DNA from: Rhodospirillales bacterium | GTDB lineage: Bacteria; Pseudomonadota; Alphaproteobacteria; Acetobacterales; Acetobacteraceae | Assembly: GCA_903644035.1 (NCBI GenBank) | Contig: CAHJXG010000185.1 | Coordinates: forward strand, 1 to 14,210 | Length of the DNA stretch: 14,210 nucleotides | Reading direction: 5' to 3' | Shown: positions 1 through 6,315 of the stretch, piece by piece | Layout: every line of letters starts with the position of its first letter | Position numbering within the stretch: position 1 is the first letter of the stretch | The notes under the pieces: generated by a model | What the model was told of the DNA's origin: nothing | The model's input: only the letters and a program-made list of their open reading frames with translations | The model's database searches: none | Program-made: the position numbers and the translations under genes

Positions 1-755
1 GTTTGAAGCCATGGCAGTGTTGGCAGCTGACCTTTAGCTTCGATCCCAAGACCGCCGGCAACGACCAGCAAGGCGGGTACACCCCATAGCAGAAACCGCC
101 ACGCAACCGGCGCAGGGATCATCACCTGAGCCGCAAACATGAGGCTGCCCAGTACAAGCAGAGCAACTCCCGCATAGCCGCGCGCCAGCCAGCCATGCTG
201 CCACACTCGCCAAAGCCATGTGCCGATGACAAACTCTAGCAGCAGTGGGCTTGTGAACGACGCCATGGCTGCCTGCGCCGGATGCAGGATGAAGCCAGCA
301 AGGCACAATGCCACAAAGACGGTCGTAAGCGGCAGCAAGCGGCAGTTGACGGGCAGCATCAATACCGCCGCGAAGATCAAATAGAAGAAGACCTCATAGC
401 AAAGCGTCCAGCCAGCGATAATCACCGGAGAAATGAGGCCCTCAGGTCCGATATGCGGCCAGAACGCGAGCGACATTCCCACATGTGCAACGCTGTCGCC
501 GCGTATCCATCCCATCAGCAAGGTGATGAGCCAGTAAAGCGGCACGATGCGCAATGTCCGCGCACGAAGAAAGACGAGTGGGGACGCCTCGCGCTGGCTC
601 ACATGCATCATGATGAAGCCGGAGATGACAAAGAACAAATCGACGCCGACCTGTCCGATGTCGCTGCGCATCCAGCCCGTGTGGGACGCCACCACCGCGA
701 GCGCCGCGAAGGCACGGAAATACTGAATGGAAAGCAGTGTGCGAGATGCTGTCAT
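1..755 (-). CDS. Acyltransferase 3 family membrane protein (3' end missing)
   Basis: Polytopic inner-membrane enzyme of the acyltransferase 3 (OafA/NodX-like) family. Members move acyl groups, often acetyl, onto surface or exported sugars; the substrate here is unknown. The reading frame is open from the ATG at 755 to the left edge, giving 251 residues with the C-terminus outside the window. Family features are visible. SIQYFRAFAALAVVASH (residues 9-25) carries the conserved Arg14 and His25, GVDLFFVISGF (37-47) is the second motif, and GWTLCYEVFFY (115-125) holds the family Trp and Glu. Hydrophobic segments alternate with short loops throughout, and the part seen covers roughly the first two thirds of a typical 350-400 residue protein. 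The Shine-Dalgarno is weak. GC content is clearly below that of the other genes, which suggests acquisition by transfer. Family call firm, substrate unknown. Confidence 0.88.
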   Translation of the reverse strand, partial: MTASRTLLSIQYFRAFAALAVVASHTGWMRSDIGQVGVDLFFVISGFIMMHVSQREASPLVFLRARTLRIVPLYWLITLLMGWIRGDSVAHVGMSLAFWPHIGPEGLISPVIIAGWTLCYEVFFYLIFAAVLMLPVNCRLLPLTTVFVALCLAGFILHPAQAAMASFTSPLLLEFVIGTWLWRVWQHGWLARGYAGVALLVLGSLMFAAQVMIPAPVAWRFLLWGVPALLVVAGGLGIEAKGQLPTLPWLQ

Positions 756-913
756 AAAGGCCTGCTTGGTTGCGCTTCGCTACGGCTATGGTGACAGGCA
801 CGCAGGAGACGGCCGCATTTGGCGACGCTGACCGCGCTGTCGGTAGCGGCTAAACTCTGCTCCAGGAACATGCAGGGTGTGTTTCTGGATGGCGGGGGCG
901 ACGCAGCCAATTG

Positions 914-1798
914 TCACCCGACGCCGGGCGTGTCCTCCGCCGGGCCGTGTTGTATCGCTCGCGTCCGGCACGCAGGCGCGAACGGGTGGCGGAGCTGACC
1001 GATGAAGCCTCTGGGAAAATGAAGATCATCCACCCCGTAGCAGTCGGGACGCTGGTCCCCCGGCAGGTAAAATGTCCCGAAAAGGAGGTCGAACAGCGGG
1101 AACGTTCCGGCGAAGTTGCTGCTTCCGCCGCGCTCCGCGCTGGTATGGTGCCAGCGGTGGTAGACCGGGCTGACCAGCACGTAACGGAACGGCCCGAAAT
1201 CCCAGTCGAGGTTGGCATGCACGAGCGCCGAGGTGCCGACGTTGAACGGCATCAGCCACACCAGCACCTCCGGCGGTATTCCCAGCAGCAGCATGACGAC
1301 ATCTGCCAGGACGCCGTGCAGGATCTGGTCGACGGGGTGGAACCGCGCCGCGGAGGTCCATTCCAGCTGCTCGGACGAGTGGTGCACGGCATGGAAACGC
1401 CACAGGCGCGCGCTGTGGAACAGGCGATGCGTGGCATACATGACCAGGTCGTTGCCCAGCAGGTAAAGCGCCACCTGCGGCCAGAAGCCGAAGTGGGCGA
1501 GCGGTCCCCGCCCCTCGGCGAAAAAGCGGTCGAGGCCGCCGGGATCGGTGATGCCATAGAGTGCTGCGATGCCGAACACCAGCATCGAGACATGCGCGAC
1601 CCTGTGAAGCAGCGGCGGCACGATGGCCCAGCAGAGGTCGGTCGAGAGATCCGGCTTGCGCCACCATGGCGGCGTCTTGTTGCAGACGGCGACAAGCGTT
1701 GAGAGCGCCGTGAACATCACCGCAAGCACGGCCAGGTTGCGCAGGACCGGCAAGGTGGTGTCAGCGAGCAGCATGAGGATCGTCTGAAGAAGCGGCAT
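914..1798 (-). CDS. Sterol desaturase / fatty acid hydroxylase family protein
   Basis: Integral-membrane di-iron oxygenase of the fatty acid hydroxylase superfamily (294 aa), which hydroxylates or desaturates lipids, sterols or carotenoids. The expected histidine boxes are present and in order: HRLFH (124-128), HAVHH (136-140), His154 in RFHPVD, His194 in LVHANLDW, and HRWHH (214-218). Hydrophobic segments lie at about 15-38, 60-83, 103-122 and 158-190, so the histidine clusters face the cytoplasm in the usual model. The C-terminal YGVDDLHFPRGF...QLRHPF stretch is also typical of this family. The gene begins 12 bases after the stop of the creatininase-family gene, so the two are probably co-transcribed. 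The substrate cannot be told from sequence. No terminator with a T-tract is visible after the stop. Confidence 0.9.
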   Translation of the reverse strand: MPLLQTILMLLADTTLPVLRNLAVLAVMFTALSTLVAVCNKTPPWWRKPDLSTDLCWAIVPPLLHRVAHVSMLVFGIAALYGITDPGGLDRFFAEGRGPLAHFGFWPQVALYLLGNDLVMYATHRLFHSARLWRFHAVHHSSEQLEWTSAARFHPVDQILHGVLADVVMLLLGIPPEVLVWLMPFNVGTSALVHANLDWDFGPFRYVLVSPVYHRWHHTSAERGGSSNFAGTFPLFDLLFGTFYLPGDQRPDCYGVDDLHFPRGFIGQLRHPFAPACRTRAIQHGPAEDTPGVG

Positions 1799-1810
1799 GA
1801 TGAGATCCGT

Positions 1811-2659
1811 TCAGTCGGCTACAGCACTGGTCGCCGCGCGGATTTGCGCGACGGCTGCGCCGATCTTGAGCGCCATCAAGGCGTCGCCCATCGCGACCGT
1901 CGAACGGCGTGGGTCGCCGATCACGCCAAGGTCCGCGAATGACGAGAGGCTTGCGGGAAGGCGCGAGAGATCGACCCCGCCGGGGTGGACAGCCATCAGT
2001 TCCGAGGTGTCGGAGAGGGTTGCATGTCCGCCGATGGTGGCATCGGACGCGCCTTGCGCCCGCAGAAAGTCCGTCTCCGCGGCATCGACGTAATAGGAGT
2101 CAATGGCGAGGACTTTCGGCTTGCCGCCCCACTCGGCACGCAGCCTGGCGGCGACCTCGGCCTGCGGCGCGAGCGAGGGGCCATGGTCGGCGATGAAGCA
2201 GATGGTCCTGAAGCCGGCCAGCTTGAGGCTGCGGGCGATGCCTTCGAGCGCCCCGGCGAACACGGGAGCGGGCACACCCACCGTTCCCGGGAAGGCCAGG
2301 TTGCCCGTTGGCGGATCGTAGTCGCCTTGGGGCACATACGAGATGACGGGAGCCACCAGAGCGTTGCCAAGCTCGGCGGCAATCCGGCGTGCGGCCCAGG
2401 CGATGATGTAGTCATGCTTGCCGATGACCATGTGCGGACCGTTCTGCTCCAGCCCGCCGCTGGGCACGATCACCGTGTCAAACCCTGCCCTGACGGCGTC
2501 GCGCACTTCCACCCACGTCATGTCGGCGATCTCGCGGGTCATCGACAGCGCGCGGGCGGCCTGCCGCCATCCGGCCGCCGCCATGCCAAGAGCGCCGACC
2601 CCGGCGAGAATGACATAACGCCGCCCTACGGGCAGGCCGCCTGCACTCGGCACGGTCAT
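1811..2659 (-). CDS. Creatininase-family protein with probable Tat signal
   Basis: Member of the creatininase/mycofactocin-MftE amidohydrolase fold, whose enzymes hydrolyse cyclic amides at a two-metal site. From the ATG at 2659 it has 282 residues. I chose this start because AGGA lies 8-9 nt upstream. An ATG at 2713 would add 18 arginine-rich residues and has no Shine-Dalgarno. The N-terminus then reads as a Tat-like signal: VGRRYVILAG followed by a small-residue hydrophobic stretch and AARA. Family blocks, numbered from this start: GGLEQNGPHMVIGKHD (68-83), PQGDY...FPGT (110-126), ADHGPS (157-162) and GGHATLSDTSELMAVHP (210-226). Compared with classical creatininase (EQHGPH, NGHxxN, GDHAxxxETS), the His after EQ is Asn, the Gly-rich block is altered and the Glu before TS is Asp. 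The substrate is therefore uncertain. It is first gene of a unit with the membrane hydroxylase. Confidence 0.83.
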   Translation of the reverse strand: MTVPSAGGLPVGRRYVILAGVGALGMAAAGWRQAARALSMTREIADMTWVEVRDAVRAGFDTVIVPSGGLEQNGPHMVIGKHDYIIAWAARRIAAELGNALVAPVISYVPQGDYDPPTGNLAFPGTVGVPAPVFAGALEGIARSLKLAGFRTICFIADHGPSLAPQAEVAARLRAEWGGKPKVLAIDSYYVDAAETDFLRAQGASDATIGGHATLSDTSELMAVHPGGVDLSRLPASLSSFADLGVIGDPRRSTVAMGDALMALKIGAAVAQIRAATSAVAD

Positions 2660-2951
2660 GGATGAGTTCCTGTCTCCCCTGTTCCGGCCCAGCCGACGGC
2701 ACTCCCGTTTCATAATGAAATCGTAATATCACAAACCGTTGCTGATGCGCCTCATGTTTTCCTGCTTCATCTCGACGGGCAGTCCGCGCGGCTCCATCGC
2801 CCGCCATCTGCCGCGTCTAGGGTCGCCGTCCCGCAACGGCCAGCCAGTGATCCGGCGAAGGTACGGTCCCGCGCATCCCATGTTCTCGAAAAGCCGCTAT
2901 GGTGTTGCAGCTGCACCAGGCGCACCGCGCCCCAAGCCAAGGAGACGCTCA
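2660..2951. promoter_or_regulatory. Divergent intergenic region
   Basis: This 292-bp region separates the minus-strand creatininase-family gene from the plus-strand SMP-30 gene, so promoters for both should lie here. On the minus strand, GATATT (plus positions 2725-2730) is a plausible -10 hexamer in a locally AT-rich patch. It would start transcription near 2718 and so favour translation from 2659 over 2713. I found no convincing -35 partner. On the plus strand AAGGAGA at 2939-2945 is a strong Shine-Dalgarno, six bases before the ATG at 2952. The in-frame extension upstream of 2952 looks non-coding. Confidence 0.4.
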
Positions 2952-3872
2952 ATGGACCTACGCGAGATCGCCGCCGGGCTGCGCTTTCCCGAAGGGCCGG
3001 TCGCCATGCCGGACGGCTCCGTGCTTCTCGTAGAGATCGAGCGCGGCTGCCTTACCCGGGTGCAGGCGGACGGCGCGACGCAGGTGGTCGCCCAGCTCGG
3101 CGGCGGGCCGAACGGGGCGGCGATCGGGCCGGACGGGCATTGCTACGTCTGCAACAACGGCGGCTTCAACTGGACGGAGGACGAGACCGGGCTGCGCCCG
3201 ATCCTGCAGGCCGACGACTACAGCGGGGGGCGGATCGAGCGGGTGAACTTGGTCACCGGCGCGTTCGAGACGCTGTATGCCGCAAGCGACGCGGCGCCGC
3301 TGCGCGGTCCGAACGACCTGGTCTTCGATCGGCACGGCGGGTTCTACTTCAGCGACCTCGGCAAGGGCCGGCTGCGGGAACTGGACCGCGGCGCCGTCTA
3401 TTACGGCCGCGCCGACGGCAGCCTGATTCGCGAGGTGGCGTTCCCCATGCTCACTCCCAACGGCGTCGGCCTGTCGCCGGACGGCGGCACGCTGTACGTG
3501 GCGGAGACCGAGCCGGCCCGGCTGTGGGCGTTCGACCTCGCCGGGCCCGGCGAAATTCGGCGGCAGCCCTGGCCCTCTCCGCACGGCGGCCGACTGGTCA
3601 CCGGCAGCGCCAACTATCAGCGATTCGACAGCCTGGCGGTGGACCGCGCGGGCAACATCTGCGTGGCGACGCTGGTGCATGGCGGGATCTCGATCATCTC
3701 GCCCGACGGCGCCTCGGTCCGGCACGTGCCGATGCCGGAGCGCTGGGTGACCAACATCTGCTTCGGCGGCGCGGATTTGCGCACGGCCTACATCACCCTG
3801 TCCTCCACCGGGCGGCTGGTGGCATGCCGGTGGGAGGAGGCCGGCACGCCCCTGGCCCACTTGAACACCTAG
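2952..3872 (+). CDS. SMP-30/gluconolactonase/LRE family protein
   Basis: Six-bladed beta-propeller hydrolase of the SMP-30/gluconolactonase family (306 aa), which uses one divalent metal to open sugar lactones or related esters. The metal-ligand positions of the family are present: Glu14 in FPEGP, Asn170 in LTPNGVG and Asp226 in FDSLAVD. GPND (119-122) supplies the usual substrate-side Asn121. Repeating SPDG/GPDG turns mark the propeller blades. No signal peptide is seen, so it is probably cytoplasmic. The start is the ATG at 2952, six bases after AAGGAGA; a longer in-frame ORF from 2739 adds an Arg/Pro-rich stretch that does not belong to the family. The gene diverges from the creatininase-family gene. 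Which lactone it acts on is unknown, and nothing nearby encodes a sugar dehydrogenase. Confidence 0.9.
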   Translation: MDLREIAAGLRFPEGPVAMPDGSVLLVEIERGCLTRVQADGATQVVAQLGGGPNGAAIGPDGHCYVCNNGGFNWTEDETGLRPILQADDYSGGRIERVNLVTGAFETLYAASDAAPLRGPNDLVFDRHGGFYFSDLGKGRLRELDRGAVYYGRADGSLIREVAFPMLTPNGVGLSPDGGTLYVAETEPARLWAFDLAGPGEIRRQPWPSPHGGRLVTGSANYQRFDSLAVDRAGNICVATLVHGGISIISPDGASVRHVPMPERWVTNICFGGADLRTAYITLSSTGRLVACRWEEAGTPLAHLNT

Positions 3873-4221
3873 ACGCTGGGAGGTACGGCTGCGCCCCACA
3901 GCGCGCGGGGACGGAAGCCTGAACCATGGGACGGCTGGACAGAGGCGAAGTCACAGCACGCCCAAGCATCAGAAACACGACAAGGTCAAAAGTCAAGTTG
4001 GTGACCCCGTGCCCATACGTTGCACTCTCATGAACACCACGCCGACTACCAGTTTGTTTACCTTGCAGATGTGCAATTCAGACTAATGTTGCGGTGATCG
4101 TTCCCACAATCGAGGGATGCAATGCGCAGTGTAGTATTACGCAACGACCTGAGGGCCGGCGGCTTGGCACGGTTTGCAGAACTGGACCGCTTGCTTGTCG
4201 CACGTTAGCGCGGGTGAGCTG
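3873..4221. other. Gene-free stretch upstream of the Crp/Fnr gene
   Basis: 349 bp without a credible gene or RNA gene. It is less GC-rich than its flanks, most clearly between about 3950 and 4140, as expected for a regulatory region. The one clear element is the palindrome at 4063-4076. TAGTAT at 4132-4137 and CACAAT at 4105-4110 resemble -10 hexamers but lack a -35 partner at proper spacing. No terminator for the SMP-30 gene is evident. Confidence 0.5.
4063..4076. promoter_or_regulatory. Perfect TTGCA-N4-TGCAA inverted repeat, candidate operator
   Basis: Half-site TTGCA (4063-4067), spacer GATG (4068-4071), half-site TGCAA (4072-4076). The layout of five bases, four-base spacer and five bases equals the FNR/FixK box TTGAT-N4-ATCAA, with the outer TTG/CAA kept and the inner bases changed. 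It lies about 150 bp upstream of a gene for a Crp/Fnr-family regulator, so autoregulation is a reasonable guess. No well-placed -10 hexamer gives the classical centre at -41.5. Confidence 0.45.
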
Positions 4222-5001
4222 ATGTCGGACAGCTATGACGGGCAGGCCGGCCACTTCCGGGTGCTGGTCGAGCACTTCTCCGCGTTCGTCAGCCTGTCGA
4301 TCCTAGAGACGAAGCTGCTGGCCGAACTGGCCGAGGCGCCGCGCTACCACCCGCCCTACCGGGACCTCTACGTGGCCGGCACGGCGCCGCCGCCGTCGCG
4401 CATGATCGTCGCGGGGTGGGCATGCCAGTACCGCCTGCTGCCCGACGGGCATCGACAGATCGTCAGCCTCAAGCTGCCCGGTGACCTGGTGTGGCCGTTG
4501 CTGCCGGTCCGGCTGCCGTCGTCCTGCGCCGTCGCGGCGCTGACCGAGCTCGAGACCGTCAGCGCCCTGCCCCTGGTGGAGGCCTCGGTCGCCGCCGACC
4601 CGGCACATCCCGGCCTCGCGCACGCGGTCCGTGTCATGGCGCACCTGCACGACATGCTGCTCTATGACCAGATCGTGCGCCTGGGCCGGCAGACCGCATG
4701 TGGGCGGTTCGCCCATCTGATGCTGGAACTGCGCGAACGCCTGAGCCGCGTCGGCTTGGTGGATGGGGACAGCTTCGCCATGCCGCTGACCCAGGACGTG
4801 CTGGCCGACGTGCTCGGCTTCAGCGTCGTCCACGTCAACCGCACCGTTCAGCAACTGCGGCGCGACGGGCTGCTGGAGATACGCAACGGCACGGTCACGC
4901 TGTCGAAGCCCGATGACCTGCAGGAACTGGCGGGATGGATGCCGCCGTCCGGCGGGCCGGCAGGGCCTAGACCACCGAAACGACCCGGCCGCAAGGATTA
5001 G
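4222..5001 (+). CDS. Crp/Fnr-family transcriptional regulator
   Basis: Cytoplasmic DNA-binding regulator (259 aa). The N-terminal half (about 42-125) follows the cNMP-binding fold, seen in the stretch GWACQYRLLPDGHRQI (65-80) and LPGDLV (85-90). A dimerisation helix covers about 130-175. The C-terminal winged helix (about 188-228) has the Crp pattern LTQDVLADVLGFSVVHVNRT then VQQLRRDGLLE. There is no N-terminal cysteine cluster, and only Cys68, Cys102 and Cys160 occur. An FNR-type iron-sulfur sensor is therefore unlikely, and the ligand is unknown. Residues 240-259 form a Pro/Gly/Arg tail. I chose the ATG at 4222, preceded by GGTGAG; a TTG at 4174 would add 16 residues of no family character. 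The gene converges on the WrbA-like gene with four bases between the stops. Targets are unknown, but autoregulation through the 4063 palindrome is possible. Confidence 0.9.
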   Translation: MSDSYDGQAGHFRVLVEHFSAFVSLSILETKLLAELAEAPRYHPPYRDLYVAGTAPPPSRMIVAGWACQYRLLPDGHRQIVSLKLPGDLVWPLLPVRLPSSCAVAALTELETVSALPLVEASVAADPAHPGLAHAVRVMAHLHDMLLYDQIVRLGRQTACGRFAHLMLELRERLSRVGLVDGDSFAMPLTQDVLADVLGFSVVHVNRTVQQLRRDGLLEIRNGTVTLSKPDDLQELAGWMPPSGGPAGPRPPKRPGRKD

Positions 5002-5017
5002 CCGGCTACCGCCGGCT
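5000..5017. terminator. Hairpin shared by two convergent genes
   Basis: AGCCGGC (5000-5006), loop TACC, GCCGGCT (5011-5017): a perfect 7-bp GC-rich stem. It includes the last bases of the stop codon of the Crp/Fnr gene (4999-5001) and the stop of the WrbA-like gene (5006-5008). It could work in both directions. Neither side is followed by a T-tract, so intrinsic termination is not certain. Confidence 0.45.
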
Positions 5018-5686
5018 CGGCATCTCTCCGGCGGCGATCAGGGCACCGGTGATCGCCACCATGCGGCGACCCTGGTGCCGGACCGCCCTGAGATCCTCCT
5101 CCCTGGGCGGACGATGCTCGGAGCCGCATATCGCCGAGGCGCCATAGGGTGACCCGGCCTCGAGCATCGCCGCGTCGGTGTAGCCGGTGGGCAGGATCAC
5201 CATGCCGAGATGCGCCATGGGCGCATAGAGCGACAGGGTCACCACCTCCGTCCCGCCATGCGGCCAGGACGCAGCGGCAAACGCGCCGCCGACCTTGCCG
5301 GCCAGCGCGCCGCGCTTCCATTGCGGACCGAGCTGATCGAGGAAGTTCTTCAGCTCGGTCGCCATGGCGCCGAAGTAGCATGGGGTGCCGAACAGGATGG
5401 CGTCGGCCCACTCCGCATCGTCCTTGGTCGGCGCCTCGTGCAACTCGTTCTGGCGCCGGGCACTGTCCAGCCAGCCCTCGACCTGGCCCATGGCATCCTC
5501 ACCAGCCACCTCCCGGGCACGGCGCAGCCGCACGTCGGCACCCGCCTGCCGCGCCGCGTCGGCAGCGGCGACGGCGAGCGCCTCGACCGTGCCGTTGCGC
5601 GAATAAAAGGCGATGAGCAGGCGTGGGGAACTTGGCAAGCTTGGCTCCATGGTTCGGCCATCGGCTGCGACGGACGCTTCATACAT
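5006..5686 (-). CDS. WrbA-like NAD(P)H:quinone oxidoreductase (flavodoxin fold)
   Basis: Cytoplasmic FMN protein of the flavodoxin/WrbA family (226 aa), expected to reduce quinones by two electrons and so avoid semiquinone formation. The FMN-phosphate loop is SRNGTV (29-34) after strand LLIAFY. GTPCYFGAMATELKNFLDQLG (100-120) is the second flavin-contacting block of WrbA proteins. GKVGGAFAAASWPHGGTEVV (130-149) and the GSPYGAS loop (179-184 onward) complete the pattern. The ATG at 5650 would trim 12 non-conserved residues; I kept 5686 because AGGG lies about ten bases upstream. It follows the DUF4142 gene by 53 bp in the same direction and is probably the last gene of that unit. The phosphate loop resembles flavodoxin more than Escherichia coli WrbA, so another FMN reductase activity is possible. 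Confidence 0.85.
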   Translation of the reverse strand: MYEASVAADGRTMEPSLPSSPRLLIAFYSRNGTVEALAVAAADAARQAGADVRLRRAREVAGEDAMGQVEGWLDSARRQNELHEAPTKDDAEWADAILFGTPCYFGAMATELKNFLDQLGPQWKRGALAGKVGGAFAAASWPHGGTEVVTLSLYAPMAHLGMVILPTGYTDAAMLEAGSPYGASAICGSEHRPPREEDLRAVRHQGRRMVAITGALIAAGEMPSRR

Positions 5687-5739
5687 GTTGCCGCACCCTG
5701 CTTTGCCACCCCCTCGACCGTCCCCTGAGTCTGGCGGCG

Positions 5740-6276
5740 CTAGGCCTTGGGCGCCGCCATCTGTCTTTGCAGCACGCGCAGCTTCTCCAAGTTCTCCTGC
5801 ACCAGGCTCGTGCCGTCGCGCATGAGCGTCGCGAATGGCGGGCTGACCATGCCCGGGCTCACGCCGCCCTGCATTCGAAGCAGCTCCTCATGGCTCGCGA
5901 TCTGGTCGGTGACGTAGGTGCGGTCGAAGTCCAAGCCCTGCTGCAGCCGCATATGGCCGAGGCGCACGCGCAAGTCCTCGCGCAGGATGGACGGCGGCTT
6001 GATCGACGCCGCCGCCGCGGTAGGGGCGAGCCGCGCCGCGAACTCGTTCGCCTGGCTGGTGAGTTGCTGCGCGATCGCCTTCACGGCGGGCGTCTGCGCC
6101 TGCGTCCTGGCCAGCGCGCCCTCCTGGCGGTCGAACTCGATGATCTGGTAGGCGTCGGTGGTGAAGCGCACCTCCGCCGGGTTGGCATCGCTGGTGGCGG
6201 GCTGGGCATTCTGGCTCTGGCAGGCCACGAGCACCAGAAGCGCCGCGGCGGCCGATAGGCGTGACATCGTGTTCAT
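5740..6276 (-). CDS. DUF4142 domain lipoprotein
   Basis: Probable envelope lipoprotein (178 aa). The signal peptide MNTMSRLSAAAALLVLVAC ends in the lipobox LVAC with Cys19 as lipidation site. The mature part is helical and matches the DUF4142 pattern: an EFDRQEGALA segment near 47-56, a VKAIAQQL...ANEFAARL segment (65-82), and FDRTYVTDQIASHEEL (about 116-131) with its conserved Asp, Tyr and His. DUF4142 proteins are ferritin-like helical bundles of unclear function, often linked to envelope stress. It starts 39 bp after the barrel-protein gene and precedes the WrbA-like gene by 53 bp, so the three are likely co-transcribed. Family call firm, function unknown. Confidence 0.86.
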   Translation of the reverse strand: MNTMSRLSAAAALLVLVACQSQNAQPATSDANPAEVRFTTDAYQIIEFDRQEGALARTQAQTPAVKAIAQQLTSQANEFAARLAPTAAAASIKPPSILREDLRVRLGHMRLQQGLDFDRTYVTDQIASHEELLRMQGGVSPGMVSPPFATLMRDGTSLVQENLEKLRVLQRQMAAPKA

Positions 6277-6315
6277 GGCGTGCGTGTCTCCGTTCCCTGC
6301 GGCGGCCGGGCGCGA

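Noticed and set aside
282..794. 170-residue plus-strand open frame near the left edge
   Set aside because: It lies opposite the acyltransferase, whose family motifs are clear, and is highly charged and motif-free.
2739..2951. N-terminal extension of the SMP-30 protein
   Set aside because: It is Arg/Pro-rich with no propeller or signal-peptide character, and a strong Shine-Dalgarno precedes the ATG at 2952.
4165..4178. Sigma-54-like TGGCAC...TTGCA just before the Crp/Fnr gene
   Set aside because: Only eight bases lie between the GG and GC elements; ten are required for a -24/-12 promoter.
4174..4221. TTG start extending the Crp/Fnr protein by 16 residues
   Set aside because: The extension has no family similarity that I can see, and the ATG at 4222 has an upstream GGTGAG.
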